64,000 nucleotides of DNA from JAZREA01 sp045660545 (lineage in GTDB: Bacteria; Bacillota; Clostridia; Monoglobales; Firm-18). Positions 45,683-55,219 of this stretch are shown here, piece by piece. Position 1 is the stretch's first letter, and the number at the start of each line of letters is the position of its first letter. The notes under the pieces are model-generated. The model searched no databases, was not told the origin of the DNA, and saw nothing but the letters and a program-made list of their open reading frames with translations. The stretch spans positions 1 to 64,000 of the forward strand of contig JAZREA010000025.1 of assembly GCA_045660545.1 (NCBI GenBank), in the 5' to 3' direction. A program made the position numbers and the translations under genes.

Positions 45683-46549
45683 CTATTCCTCGAGCTTTTT
45701 AAGCTCCTTCATCTGCTCGGCGGTAAGCCTGTCCGAGCCCATTTTAAGCACAACCACGTCGCGCGCGTCGTAGACGTTAATTACTGTTCTTTCGTCGTCC
45801 TCGATTTTAACCTTTATCGTTCCTCCGAGAACATTATTTTCAACCACAACGCCCTTACCGTCAGGCGTCTTTACAACAGCGTCCACCCTTGGAACGAACT
45901 TTAACATCTCCTCATAAGTGGACTGCTCGTATTTTAAGCAGCACATAAGCCTTCCGCAAGTGCCCGAAATCTTGGTCGGGTTAAGGGAAAGGTTTTGCTC
46001 CTTTGCCATCTTAATCGAAACGGGCTGAAAGTCGCCCAAAAAAGCATTACAGCACACGGGACGGCCGCAAACACCTATGCCACCAAGCATTTTTGCCTCG
46101 TCACGCACTCCTATTTGCCTTAGCTCTATCCTTGTCTTAAAAACAGAAGCCAAAGACTTAACAAGTTCACGAAAGTCCACTCTTCCGTCCGCAGTAAAGT
46201 AGAACAAAATCTTGTTTTCGTCAAACGTATATTCCACGTCCACAAGGTTCATATCAAGCTTGTGCTGCGCTATCTTTTCACGACAAACGGACATCGCCTT
46301 TTGCTGCTTTTTCTTAATCTCTTCAAGCTTTTTAAAGTCGTTGTTGTTAGCCTTTCTGATGACAGGCTTTAAGGGGGAAACCACCATTTCCTCCGCAACG
46401 TCGCGGTTTGGAAGCATTACTTCTCCCATCTCGGTTCCGCGCACAGTATCAACAACCGCAAACTCGCCCTTTTTAAACTGTATTCCGTTTGGCGCAAAGT
46501 AGTATATCTTGCCGACGCTTTTAAAGCGTACACCTATAACCTCAATCAT
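45683..46549 (-). CDS. ricT: RicT/YaaT PSP1-domain protein
   Basis: 288 residues. In Bacillus RicT (YaaT) with RicA and RicF forms an iron-sulphur complex that speeds RNase Y processing and influences sporulation and competence. The PSP1 domain covers about 60-150; conserved Cys lie in CGRPVCCNAF and GTCGRLMCCLKYE around 165-210, as ligands for the cluster. Its start overlaps holB by eight bases. Same holB-ricT linkage as Bacillus. Confidence 0.93.
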   Translation of the reverse strand: MIEVIGVRFKSVGKIYYFAPNGIQFKKGEFAVVDTVRGTEMGEVMLPNRDVAEEMVVSPLKPVIRKANNNDFKKLEEIKKKQQKAMSVCREKIAQHKLDMNLVDVEYTFDENKILFYFTADGRVDFRELVKSLASVFKTRIELRQIGVRDEAKMLGGIGVCGRPVCCNAFLGDFQPVSIKMAKEQNLSLNPTKISGTCGRLMCCLKYEQSTYEEMLKFVPRVDAVVKTPDGKGVVVENNVLGGTIKVKIEDDERTVINVYDARDVVVLKMGSDRLTAEQMKELKKLEE

Positions 46550-47435
46550 TAACTGCCCCCAAAATATCCAGCATCATCTCCCCCACTACCAAATTGAAAT
46601 TGGCGTTGTAGGAAAACGAATTTTTAGCCCGCTCAACTATGCCCGCAAGAGATGCCGCCTTTTTGCAGGAGACGCCGTCTATTTTAAGGCCTCCCTCTTT
46701 GCCAAGCATGGTATCCCTGAGCATTACAAGCATAACGTCGAACAAAACTTCGCTGTTCTTTTTTTCTTTCTGAATATAATTTATTAAACTGTATATGTCG
46801 GCCGCCTTTGCGGAGCCAATCTTTTTAAACAATGCAACAAAGCTGTCTAATATACCGCCGAGCTCTTCGTTTTCACAAAGCTCGTTTGCCGCGCCTATGC
46901 TTCCTGCCGCAAGGCGGACAATTATCTCTTGCCTTTCATGCTGTGGCATCATCGACGCCACGTCCGAATCGGCAAGCTCGAAAAACCTGATTGTTACCGC
47001 ACGGGAACGAATCGTCTGCAAAAGCATCCGGTCGTTTTGCGTAACTAAAATTATAACGCAGTACGACGGTGGCTCTTCAAAGACCTTTAAAAGCGCGTTT
47101 TGTGCCTGAGGAGTCATCTTTTCAGCCTCGGGGAAAATAAACACTCTTCTGTCGGACGCATACGGCTTTTTATACATATCCGCAGCCGCACCCCTGACCG
47201 CCTTTACCGAAACCGCGTCGGATTTGCTCTGTGTATCGTAAAGCTCGTTTGTAACAACGGTAACGTCCACCGCACTGCCCGAAGTCAGCGCATCGGCAAA
47301 AGCGAGAGCCATAGAATTCTTGCCCACACCACGCTTGCCCGAAAAGATGTACGCGTGCGAAACCTTCCCTGTGGACACCGCGGACAAAAGCCTCTGCTTT
47401 ATTTCACAATGGCCTACTATCTGCTCAAAAGTCAT
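46542..47435 (-). CDS. holB: DNA polymerase III delta-prime subunit
   Basis: Clamp-loader subunit, 297 residues. AAA+ start with VGHCEIKQRLLSAV, Walker A-like SGKRGVGKNSMA (about 31-42), Walker B-like FIFPEAEKMTPQAQNALLKVFEEPP (read in two parts), and sensor region RSRAVTIRFF. The four-Cys zinc site of E. coli delta-prime is absent, as in several Firmicutes. Overlaps darA by four bases and ricT by eight. Confidence 0.92.
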   Translation of the reverse strand: MTFEQIVGHCEIKQRLLSAVSTGKVSHAYIFSGKRGVGKNSMALAFADALTSGSAVDVTVVTNELYDTQSKSDAVSVKAVRGAAADMYKKPYASDRRVFIFPEAEKMTPQAQNALLKVFEEPPSYCVIILVTQNDRMLLQTIRSRAVTIRFFELADSDVASMMPQHERQEIIVRLAAGSIGAANELCENEELGGILDSFVALFKKIGSAKAADIYSLINYIQKEKKNSEVLFDVMLVMLRDTMLGKEGGLKIDGVSCKKAASLAGIVERAKNSFSYNANFNLVVGEMMLDILGAVND

Positions 47436-47752
47436 ATTTTCTCAAACCGTTCTATATCGAGCACGAACAATGTAGCGCCCCCAACGGTTACCTCAATAGG
47501 CCAGCTTATAGCCGTAGCCATACTTACAGTAGAAGGAGCAACAATTTCTGTTCTGGACTTGCACACGGACTTGATGATTTCTATTACCTCGGAAACCTTG
47601 TCGTCGTCAGTACCTATCATAAAAGTAACGTTTCCGGCTCTTAAAAAGCCTCCTGTGGACGCAAGCTTGGTAACAGGTATTGAGTTTTTGCTGAGCTTAT
47701 CAGTAAGCTTGCTGCCATCCTCGTCATGAACAATCGCTATAATCAATTTCAT
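47432..47752 (-). CDS. darA: Cyclic di-AMP receptor, DarA/PstA family
   Basis: PII-like protein of 106 residues that binds c-di-AMP; its downstream action is not established. Recognisable by LIIAIVHDEDGSKLTDKL at the start, the GFLRAGNVTFMIGTDDD block and C-terminal GGATLFVLDIERFEKI. First gene of the darA-holB-ricT operon. Confidence 0.94.
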   Translation of the reverse strand: MKLIIAIVHDEDGSKLTDKLSKNSIPVTKLASTGGFLRAGNVTFMIGTDDDKVSEVIEIIKSVCKSRTEIVAPSTVSMATAISWPIEVTVGGATLFVLDIERFEKI

Positions 47753-47797
47753 TTGACATACACCCCTTCATGATGTAATAACTTATAGTTCAATTAC

Positions 47798-47826
47798 ATT
47801 ATACATAATAATACAACAATTTTCAA
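47798..47826 (-). promoter_or_regulatory. darA-holB-ricT promoter
   Basis: Minus strand TTGAAA (47821-47826), 17 bases, TATAAT (47798-47803). Confidence 0.85.
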
Positions 47827-47874
47827 GAGTTTTTTACTAACGCCGCAAAAGTTCGGGAACTGTGTGTACGGCGG

Positions 47875-48450
47875 CTAAAAGTTTTCACAAAGTGTGGCTA
47901 TTGCAGAGTCTTTAACAAGGGTTACACCATATTCGTTAATGTACCCTCCGGACATATGGCCGTCTAAAACCCTCTCACCGTACTCTAAAAGCATAATATC
48001 GGCAGAAACCGCAACGTCGCGGCTTAGCGCGTTCATAACAAGGTAATAGCTGCCATCCATTTTGTGAACATTGCTTGTGCCGACAAACGCCGAATTAAGC
48101 TGACGACACGCAGCAAGCAGCTTTTCGAAATCATCAAAGCTGTAAATCAGGGGAAAAACGTCGTCATATAACCTAAGAGCCGTCTTTTGACGCCTTATTT
48201 TAGGAGCCGCTACTCGTGTTACGGTTACGGTAAGTCCTTCGCCCTTTGTCGCAAGCGCCTCTACAACTATTTGTGCGTCTTCTTCGAAAAACGCCTCTTC
48301 TATTTCCGCCTGCTCTATTAAGTGCCAGAAAATATCCTGTGCATCCTTAGAATTATATCTTAAACTCTCGAAATCTATGTCAAAGCCCTTTAAGTCTTCG
48401 TTGGTAAATGTAATTTTGAACTTATTGGATGAGACCCTCTCTACTTTCAT
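47875..48450 (-). CDS. mecA: MecA-family adaptor protein
   Basis: 191 residues. MecA links substrates to the ClpC protease; in Bacillus it targets ComK. The N-terminal substrate-binding region (KITFTNEDLKGFDIDFESLR ... FWHLIEQAEIEEAFF) is followed by a linker and the C-terminal ClpC-binding domain (YSFDDFEKLLAACRQL; GSYYLVMNALS). GGGAGG before ATG. Monocistronic by spacing. Confidence 0.9.
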   Translation of the reverse strand: MKVERVSSNKFKITFTNEDLKGFDIDFESLRYNSKDAQDIFWHLIEQAEIEEAFFEEDAQIVVEALATKGEGLTVTVTRVAAPKIRRQKTALRLYDDVFPLIYSFDDFEKLLAACRQLNSAFVGTSNVHKMDGSYYLVMNALSRDVAVSADIMLLEYGERVLDGHMSGGYINEYGVTLVKDSAIATLCENF

Positions 48451-48545
48451 TTTGCACCTCCCGGTGGTGTATAAAATTATTATACTATAACATTATACGA
48501 AACGAAAGGCACAATATTTACTAACTCTTCCATTACATTCTGACA

Positions 48546-49109
48546 CTAAAATATAAGGTCGAAGATTACATTTTTACTATACATCGCAGAAGCAATTACA
48601 GAGCCTTCAAGCCAGCTTGCAAGGCCAAATGCGTCTGTCATAACCGCCAAGGCTACCAAAAGGTACGAAAGTGCAGCGCCAATTACAAACCCCGCCGCAA
48701 GTCCCAGTGTCCTGTTGAAAAAAGAAATAACAGGAAGCCTTGTAAAAATGTTCAGCGAGGCCAGCAAGACTCTGGAAATCACGAACACGGCAACAACGAT
48801 TATTACAATCGACACGATGTTTACCGACATATTAAAAAGCCCTTCCGCAGTGTAGTCGCCCGCTGTTTGTATAAAGCTTGGAGGAGCGTCGCCAAGTATG
48901 GCCGCCGTGTTTTTGGATATGTAGTTATACAACGTGTCGCCTATAAACGAATTATCTACGAACGACGAAACGTAAGGGTACAAAAACTTTGCCGCCACAA
49001 CGGACAAGGCAAGGCTTATAAGCTTTAACCCCGAACGGACAAAGCCGCGTCTGTAACCGTTAACAGAAAATGCAAGAATAATTAAAGCAACAACTATATC
49101 AGCTTTCAT
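48546..49109 (-). CDS. CvpA-family membrane protein
   Basis: 187 residues with four membrane segments. N-terminal block DIVVALIILAFSVNGYRRGF is the CvpA signature (D-xxxxxx-xxGxxRGF), followed by a periplasm-side loop containing FIQTAGD. CvpA in E. coli is linked to colicin V export and envelope stress; a general role is not known. GTAGGAGGC before ATG; nine bases after the DUF5711 gene. Confidence 0.9.
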   Translation of the reverse strand: MKADIVVALIILAFSVNGYRRGFVRSGLKLISLALSVVAAKFLYPYVSSFVDNSFIGDTLYNYISKNTAAILGDAPPSFIQTAGDYTAEGLFNMSVNIVSIVIIVVAVFVISRVLLASLNIFTRLPVISFFNRTLGLAAGFVIGAALSYLLVALAVMTDAFGLASWLEGSVIASAMYSKNVIFDLIF

Positions 49110-49117
49110 AATGCCTC

Positions 49118-50209
49118 CTACATTTTAATTATTTCTATTTCGTCCCCGCTCATTGTAAGGATTTTCTTACGGCTCAGCATTAGAATATGCCTTAAATCCT
49201 TTTGGGTTTCGTGTTCTTGTGCAAGCTTTCCCGAAAAGCTGATTACAGAAAGCTTTGACGGCTCGAAAATTGCAACGTACTTGCCGTTTGCGTCCATACA
49301 CTTAACCTCGGAGGAGGTGGTGTACTCACCGGACTTTTTACCGCTTTTGGTATATGTCTGTATTATTGTATTATTTTTTATCCCTCTTAATGCCAAAGCG
49401 GTGTTGCCGTTGTCCTCTATGTCAAACGAGCTTAAAAGCCTGCTTTCAAAGTCTGCCGTCCACTTATGCGCTCCCGAAGAATTATAACCGCAAAGCTTGT
49501 TGTCGGAAACTGCGACCACGCTTCCTGAGTCGGTATATTTTACGCATATTGGCATAGAGCCTTCGGTTGAAACGCGGGCAAGCTCCTTTTCCTTATAAAT
49601 TCCCGCGAAAATCATCGTCTCTGTAACCACGCCCGTGTCAGTCAAGACCGCAGCTACCGCTATCTTTTGGTTATCAGGCGAGATGTCGGCGTCTACAACA
49701 AAGACGTCGCCTATCTTCCATATATATTCGGGCTTGCCCTTTGGGGTAAGCACCGTTATACGCGCGTTATAACCCGTCTCGTCGCTTACGAACAAAGCGT
49801 AGCCGTTTTTGTTAACCTTGGCGCTCTTTATGGGCTGCTCACTCTCGAAAGAATAAAGCCTCTTCATATTGCGATAAAGCGTTATCTGATACCCGTCCTT
49901 ATCGTACATCAGAAGGTAGTCTCCCCTTTTATCAACACGAGGGGAGGACATCTTGTTTTCAACCGTGCTTATTATCTCTCCGCGTTCGGAGATAAGCGTG
50001 GCCCCGTCGTAGCTGACTACTATGAAGTTGCCGTCGCTTTCTATCATCTGCTTGCCTGTTAAGGTTTCGTCAGAGTAGATGCTCTTGACGTTGCCGTTAA
50101 CAAACCCGCAACAGTTATATATTACAACAGTCGCAACTATAATCGCCACCAGCACAAGGGCGCGGATTATATTTTTGACCTGTATTTTTGAGTGTTTGGT
50201 GTTTTCCAT
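49118..50209 (-). CDS. DUF5711 beta-propeller-type membrane protein
   Basis: 363 residues. A membrane segment at about 16-34 precedes an extracytoplasmic domain of repeating blades (GNFIVVSYDGATLISERGE; GDYLLMYDKDGYQITLY; GYALFVSDETG; GKYVAIFEPSKLSVIS), matching the DUF5711/PQQ-like fold. It has no assigned function. ATG 50209 rather than the ATG six bases upstream, because AAGGAG needs the larger gap. Operon with truA and cvpA. Confidence 0.82.
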   Translation of the reverse strand: MENTKHSKIQVKNIIRALVLVAIIVATVVIYNCCGFVNGNVKSIYSDETLTGKQMIESDGNFIVVSYDGATLISERGEIISTVENKMSSPRVDKRGDYLLMYDKDGYQITLYRNMKRLYSFESEQPIKSAKVNKNGYALFVSDETGYNARITVLTPKGKPEYIWKIGDVFVVDADISPDNQKIAVAAVLTDTGVVTETMIFAGIYKEKELARVSTEGSMPICVKYTDSGSVVAVSDNKLCGYNSSGAHKWTADFESRLLSSFDIEDNGNTALALRGIKNNTIIQTYTKSGKKSGEYTTSSEVKCMDANGKYVAIFEPSKLSVISFSGKLAQEHETQKDLRHILMLSRKKILTMSGDEIEIIKM

Positions 50210-50220
50210 ATCCATTCTCC

Positions 50221-50952
50221 TTAGTACAAAACCTCTTTTAAGAAAAGTCCCTGTGCACCGGCGGTTATCCCCGCTCTTTTGCGGTCGAGGCTCTTTATTA
50301 TATCCGGTATTTCAGAAGGCTTTATCCTTCCTATGCCGACATACAAGAGCGTGCCCGAAATTATCCGCACCATATTATAAAGATATGCGTCTGCGTTTAT
50401 TTCAAAGGTTATCAGCTCGCCCTCTTTTTTGGCGCGAAGAAAATTGACAGTCCTTGTCGTAGTCTTCTGGCTGCTGCCCTGCGTCATAAAGCCGGAAAAG
50501 TCGTGCGTTCCCTCGAAAAAGCCTGTGGCCTCTTTGATTTTGTCTATATCAACGTCGTACGGGAAATGGTAAGCATAATTTCTGTAAAAAGGGCTGATGA
50601 TTTTGCCGCAGTATGTCTGGTACATATACGTCTTGGAATGGGCGCTGAATCTTGAATTGAAAGAATCGTCCACGTACTCCGCCCTTGTAACACGTATATC
50701 GCGCGCAAGTGCGGTATTAAGCGCAAGAGGAATGTTTGCTGCCGGAATATTGCCCGCACAATTAAAATTGCAAACAAAGTCCAAAGCGTGCACGCCTGCG
50801 TCGGTCCTGCTGCAACCGGTCAGCACAGTCTTTTCATTAAAAATCTTTTCTATCGCGTTTTGCACCGTTTCGCACACGGAGACTGCGTTGTTTTGCGCCT
50901 GCCAGCCGTGATACGCCGTGCCGTCAAAAGAAAGGTTGAGCTTACAGTTCAA
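50221..50952 (-). CDS. truA: tRNA pseudouridine synthase A
   Basis: Modifies U38-40 in tRNA anticodon stems. 243 residues. Catalytic Asp 51 lies in CSRTDAGVHA (47-56); FDGTAYHGWQ at the start, and the C-terminal LYNMVRIISGTLLYVG block. TTG start with GGGAAGTGG upstream. Follows ecfT by 15 bases, an order common in Firmicutes (ecfA-ecfT-truA). Confidence 0.96.
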   Translation of the reverse strand: MNCKLNLSFDGTAYHGWQAQNNAVSVCETVQNAIEKIFNEKTVLTGCSRTDAGVHALDFVCNFNCAGNIPAANIPLALNTALARDIRVTRAEYVDDSFNSRFSAHSKTYMYQTYCGKIISPFYRNYAYHFPYDVDIDKIKEATGFFEGTHDFSGFMTQGSSQKTTTRTVNFLRAKKEGELITFEINADAYLYNMVRIISGTLLYVGIGRIKPSEIPDIIKSLDRKRAGITAGAQGLFLKEVLY

Positions 50953-50967
50953 ATAACCACTTCCCAG

Positions 50968-51765
50968 TTAAATAATATCTGCCAAAATTGTAACCAACAC
51001 AAACAAAGCAAAAACGAGTATGGCGTAAAAGTCGCCTTTACAAAACTTTAAGTCTTTTAGCTTTGTTCTGTTATTTCCGCCGTGATAACAACGGCACTCC
51101 ATAGCCATCGCCAGCTCGTCTGCACGACGAAAGGCGCTTATGAAAAGAGGCACCAAAACAGGAATCAGCGCGCGGGCACGTTTTAGGATACTGCCGCTTT
51201 CGAAGTCTGCTCCCCTTGCTGTCTGTGCCTTTATAATCTTGTCCGTTTCCTCCAAAAGAGTAGGGATAAAACGCAGAGCTATACTCATCATCATCGCGAT
51301 TTCATGAGACGGAAAGCCTATTTTAGAAAGAGGCCTCAGCAGCCTTTCCAGCCCGTCTGTCAGCGTCATCGGCGAGGTCGTGTAGGTCAAAAGCGAAGTG
51401 CCCGAAACCAAAAACACAATCCTTACAACCATATATGCCGCCTGGTATATTCCCTGTCTGGTTATTTTCAAAAAGCCAAGGCTCCACACCACATCTCCGT
51501 CCATCAAAAACATATTGATAGCGGCGGTAAGAAAAACTAAAAACACCAGCGGCTTTAAGCCCTTTACCATAAATTTAAACGGGATTTTAGACAATTTTAC
51601 TGCCAATATTAAAAACGCAAAAATTGCAAGATAAGCTACCACGCTGTCTACGCAAAAAACCAGCACCATAAAGATAAGCGAAAACATTATCTTTGCCCTT
51701 GGGTCTAACCTATGAACAGGCGAATCGACAGGGTAGTGCTGACCGAGTGTTATGTCCCTAAGCAT
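50968..51765 (-). CDS. ecfT: ECF transporter transmembrane protein EcfT
   Basis: 265 residues, about six membrane segments. EcfT couples the EcfA ATPases to interchangeable vitamin-binding S components. The two A-R-G-type coupling motifs are near the end: AQTARGADFES and SAFRRADELAMAMECRC. ATG 51765 chosen from the GGGGGTG site; the gene overlaps ecfA's 3' end by eight bases. No S component gene is in the window, so substrates cannot be named. Confidence 0.94.
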   Translation of the reverse strand: MLRDITLGQHYPVDSPVHRLDPRAKIMFSLIFMVLVFCVDSVVAYLAIFAFLILAVKLSKIPFKFMVKGLKPLVFLVFLTAAINMFLMDGDVVWSLGFLKITRQGIYQAAYMVVRIVFLVSGTSLLTYTTSPMTLTDGLERLLRPLSKIGFPSHEIAMMMSIALRFIPTLLEETDKIIKAQTARGADFESGSILKRARALIPVLVPLFISAFRRADELAMAMECRCYHGGNNRTKLKDLKFCKGDFYAILVFALFVLVTILADII

Positions 51766-53470
51766 TACAAGCACCCCCGTTCATACTGATTATAAAATCT
51801 GCCGCCTCGGAAACTGTGCACACGCATACTCCGCACAGCTTGTCCATAAAGCGTGTTATCTGTGGCGCTGTAACGCCGATTTTTTCAAGACTTTCATAAT
51901 CTTTATACACTTCGTACGGGGTGCCGTCGCGATAAACCTCCCCCTCGTTTAAAACAACCACTCTGGACGCACAGTCCGCAACGTCCTCCATATCGTGAGA
52001 AACCAGGACGATTGTAATGTTATACTCATCGTGCATCTTTTTGATTCTGCCTAAAATCTTCTTTCTTCCCACAGGGTCGAGTCCTGCCGTCGGCTCGTCC
52101 AAAACAAGAACGTCAGGCTGCATAGCAAGTACCCCCGCGATAGCTACGCGGCGCTTTTGCCCGCCCGAAAGCTCGAACGGAGACTTGCCCAGCAAAGCTT
52201 CGTCTATTCCCACTATTTCACACGCCAAAGATACGCGGCCGTTTATCTCCTCTTCGCCAAGGCCCATACTTTTAGGGCTGAACTCTATATCGGCACGCAC
52301 AGTCTCCCCAAACAGCTGGTGCTCGGGATACTGGAAAACGAGGCCGACTTTTGTACGGATTTCCCTAAGATTTGTATTCTTATCGCAAGTGTCCTTTCCT
52401 TCAACCAGGACAGTACCGCTGCTCGGCTTTTCAAGCGCGTTTAAAAGCTGGAGAAGGGTTGACTTCCCGCTGCCCGTATGGCCGATTACCGCCAAAAAGT
52501 CCCCCCTGTTTACGTTAAGGGACACGTCCTTTAACGCCGACTTGGAAAACGGGCCGTCAGGCGAATACTGATACGACACATTTTTAACCTCTATTATAGG
52601 CTCGCCACTTTTAACATCAGGTGTCTGCCTGTTATAAGTTGTGCTCTTTACATAAGGTGTCAGCGCGCCCAAGGCGTCGTCTATTGTTAAGATATCCGAT
52701 TTAATATCAAACCCTTTATTTTTAAGAACATAAGCAAGCTCTGTAACCTGAGGAACGTCAAGCCCCATCAGCTTGACACTTTCGACGTCGGAAAACACCT
52801 TAGCCGGTACGTCGTCCATCACTATACGTCCCTTGTCCACAACCACAACCCTCTCAGCAAGCACTGCCTCCTCCATGTTATGCGTTATGATAACAACGGT
52901 TACGCCTCTTTCTTTATTAAGCCTTTTTAGTGTTGACATTACCTCACGTCTGCCTATCGGGTCGAGCATAGCCGTAGGCTCGTCAAGGACGATATACTTT
53001 GGCTCCATAGCCAGAACACCCGCTATCGCTATGCGTTGCTTTTGACCCCCCGAAAGCATATGAGGCGCAAACGAGCGATACTTCGTCATACCTACTGCCG
53101 CCAGCGCGTCGTCGACTCTTCTTTTAATCTCTGATGGCTCAACACCCATGTTCTCCGGCGCGAAGGCAACGTCGTCCTCTACAATCGTCGCTACAATCTG
53201 ATTGTCCGGGTTTTGGAAAACAAGGCCGACGGTCTGTCTTATCTGATAGAGCAACTCTTCGTCCGCAGTATCCATATTGTCGACATAAACCTTGCCGCCC
53301 ACAGGCAGATTTATAGCGTTAAAATGCTTCGCAAGAGTGGACTTTCCGCTGCCGTTATGGCCTAAAATCGCGGTAAACCCACCCTTTTTAATCTCTATAT
53401 TCAATTGGTCGATAACTTTAAAATCCGAACTTGCGTCATAGCTAAAAGACAGATTTTCAGCCTTTATCAT
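51758..53470 (-). CDS. ecfA: Fused ECF transporter ATPase (EcfA1-EcfA2)
   Basis: 570 residues: two complete ATP-binding cassettes in one chain, where most Firmicutes have two genes. First half: Walker A GHNGSGKST (about 32-40), LSGGQKQR, YIVLDEPTAMLDP, ITHNMEEA. A linker of about 40 residues (near 245-290) leads to the second: Walker A GHTGSGKST, LSGGQKRR, LVLDEPTAGLDP, VSHDMEDV. ATG 53470 shares bases with the methyltransferase stop (TAATG), and GGGTGATG precedes it. Works with ecfT downstream. Confidence 0.94.
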   Translation of the reverse strand: MIKAENLSFSYDASSDFKVIDQLNIEIKKGGFTAILGHNGSGKSTLAKHFNAINLPVGGKVYVDNMDTADEELLYQIRQTVGLVFQNPDNQIVATIVEDDVAFAPENMGVEPSEIKRRVDDALAAVGMTKYRSFAPHMLSGGQKQRIAIAGVLAMEPKYIVLDEPTAMLDPIGRREVMSTLKRLNKERGVTVVIITHNMEEAVLAERVVVVDKGRIVMDDVPAKVFSDVESVKLMGLDVPQVTELAYVLKNKGFDIKSDILTIDDALGALTPYVKSTTYNRQTPDVKSGEPIIEVKNVSYQYSPDGPFSKSALKDVSLNVNRGDFLAVIGHTGSGKSTLLQLLNALEKPSSGTVLVEGKDTCDKNTNLREIRTKVGLVFQYPEHQLFGETVRADIEFSPKSMGLGEEEINGRVSLACEIVGIDEALLGKSPFELSGGQKRRVAIAGVLAMQPDVLVLDEPTAGLDPVGRKKILGRIKKMHDEYNITIVLVSHDMEDVADCASRVVVLNEGEVYRDGTPYEVYKDYESLEKIGVTAPQITRFMDKLCGVCVCTVSEAADFIISMNGGACNA

Positions 53471-54336
53471 TATTTCATCACCCATCTCGCAGAAGAGCCG
53501 CACGGCAGAACAAGGCCTTTATCCTTAATCGGTATGCCTATTTCGTCCGCAAGCGCGCTACCTCCGAACTTCTTCGCAGCAGTCATTGTAAGCACGTTTG
53601 CCATAGTCGCTGCGCTAAGTCCTGTTGTATATGAATTTAGCAGTATAAATAACGGATTGTCGCTTAAAAGCTCCACACAACTGCAAACAAAGCCATAAAG
53701 CTCTGTCTCTATCTTCCAGACCTCGCCGCCCGGGCCCCTGCCGTACGAAGGAGGGTCCATTATAATAGCGTCGTACTTTTTGCCTCTGCGTATTTCACGC
53801 TGTACAAACTTCATACAGTCGTCAACTATGTATCTGACCGGACGGTCTGCAACACCTGTCAGCGTACAGTTCTCCTTGGCGTGAGCAACAATCCCCTTGG
53901 AAGCGTCAACGTGGCAAACAGACGCCCCTGCACTAAGAGCCGCAACAGTTGCTCCGCCCGTATAGGCAAAGAGATTTAATACGTTAATCGGCCTGTTTGC
54001 GCCTCTTATCAGGCTGTCCGCCCACTGCCAGTTAACAAGCTGCTCCGGGAAAATACCCATATGTTTAAAATTCATCGGCTTTATCTTAAACTTATAACTG
54101 TCCTGACTTATCGTCCAGCTTTCCGGCAATTTATTATAAAACTGCCACTGGCCCCCGCCGTTGCTGCTACGCTTATAGCGGCCGTCAACACTGTGCCAAA
54201 GCGGGTTTTTGCTCCTGTCTCCCCAGACAGCCTGAGGGTCGGGACGGATAAAAGTATATTTACCCCATCTTTCGAGCCTTTGTCCGTCTGCCGCATCTAT
54301 AAGCTCATATTCTTTCCAGTCGTCACTATACCACAT
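53470..54336 (-). CDS. Class I SAM-dependent methyltransferase, RlmI-like
   Basis: 288 residues. The SAM-binding region reads VLNLFAYTGGATVAALSAGA (about 116-135) and VCHVDASKG; the catalytic motif is MDPPSYGRG (about 190-198). This resembles rRNA methyltransferases of the RlmI/RsmD-like group, but without an N-terminal PUA domain. Substrate probably 23S rRNA; unproven. GGAGAAGC before the ATG. First gene of the ecfA-ecfT-truA-DUF5711-cvpA run. Confidence 0.85.
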   Translation of the reverse strand: MWYSDDWKEYELIDAADGQRLERWGKYTFIRPDPQAVWGDRSKNPLWHSVDGRYKRSSNGGGQWQFYNKLPESWTISQDSYKFKIKPMNFKHMGIFPEQLVNWQWADSLIRGANRPINVLNLFAYTGGATVAALSAGASVCHVDASKGIVAHAKENCTLTGVADRPVRYIVDDCMKFVQREIRRGKKYDAIIMDPPSYGRGPGGEVWKIETELYGFVCSCVELLSDNPLFILLNSYTTGLSAATMANVLTMTAAKKFGGSALADEIGIPIKDKGLVLPCGSSARWVMK

Positions 54337-54497
54337 ATGCTTCTCCTGTTAATAATATAATTTATGTGTAATCATTATAAAATTCGTGCACAATTTTAAT
54401 GCCGAAAGAACACAAAAGAGTGTAAGCTCTTAAAAATTTTATTAAATAAAATTCTGTATGTGTCAATTATACTACAAATAATGTGATTTTTCAATAG

Positions 54498-54538
54498 AAA
54501 AAGCTGTCGAAAACGTAAGTTGAGTCTTTGACAGCTTT
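54498..54538 (-). terminator. Terminator after the lipoprotein gene
   Basis: Stem AAAGCTGTC/GACAGCTTT with a long loop and, on the minus strand, TTTTTCTATT. Confidence 0.75.
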
Positions 54539-54561
54539 AAAAACAAATTCACTTTATTACA

Positions 54562-55083
54562 TTATTTCTCCTGCGCGTCCGCGGGCTTTTTCAAAAAACG
54601 GATTACGGCAATTATAAGCGCCGCAACCAAAGCAGCACCCAAAAAGACGCAAACACCTGCGAGCCACCAGTTTGTTCCCTGCGTAATATCGGCTTTAAAT
54701 ATGGGCATGCCGCTTTTGCCTATGTGATATCTAAGGCATACCGACTCGGCGTTGTCAAAGCCGTCCTCGTACGCAATATCTATAAACGAAGCGAGCTTAT
54801 CTCCCTTGTCCGTTATGTACTCGATGGTAATTCCCTTGCCCGGGTAGTAGGTGATTTCCTTTTCAACCGAGCTTTTGGCAGCAACCTCTCCGATCTGGAC
54901 CTTATCCGCGCCCGACTTTACAACTACGTCGGTAATTGCGGAATCTGTATCGTTAGTTACCGTAGTCATAGCTTTGTTAAAGTCCGCGCCGCATCCGGCA
55001 AGAGAAAACACAAGCACCGCCAAAACAACAAAAATTACGCTTTTTACCACACTCTTTTTGGATTTATTAACAAAATTAAACAC
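54562..55083 (-). CDS. Lipoprotein with C-terminal membrane segment
   Basis: 173 residues. Signal with lipobox LAGC (Cys 31), a beta-rich middle (TTVTNDTDSAITDVVVKSG; CLRYHIGKSGMPIF), and a membrane segment at about 140-162 followed by a short charged tail (KKPADAQEK). The two anchors suggest an outside loop fixed to the membrane. Function unknown. GTG 55083 fits AAAGGAG; a TTG six bases upstream is too close to it. Confidence 0.7.
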   Translation of the reverse strand: MFNFVNKSKKSVVKSVIFVVLAVLVFSLAGCGADFNKAMTTVTNDTDSAITDVVVKSGADKVQIGEVAAKSSVEKEITYYPGKGITIEYITDKGDKLASFIDIAYEDGFDNAESVCLRYHIGKSGMPIFKADITQGTNWWLAGVCVFLGAALVAALIIAVIRFLKKPADAQEK

Positions 55084-55117
55084 AAGCAAAACTCCTTTAC
55101 GTATTGTGTACAGAGAT

Positions 55118-55146
55118 ATTATATATTACACCAATACAAAATGCAA
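55118..55146 (-). promoter_or_regulatory. Promoter of the lipoprotein gene
   Basis: Minus strand TTGCAT (55141-55146), 17 bases, TATAAT (55118-55123). Confidence 0.75.
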
Positions 55147-55179
55147 CACTTTTTGCCTGCCCGACAAAAAATTAAGTTG

Positions 55180-55208
55180 TTTACAAACAAAAATATATGT
55201 GTTATAAT
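55180..55208 (+). promoter_or_regulatory. galE promoter
   Basis: TTTACA (55180-55185), 17 bases, TATAAT (55203-55208). The leader to the start is about 135 bases. Confidence 0.8.
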
Positions 55209-55219
55209 ATCTACATATG

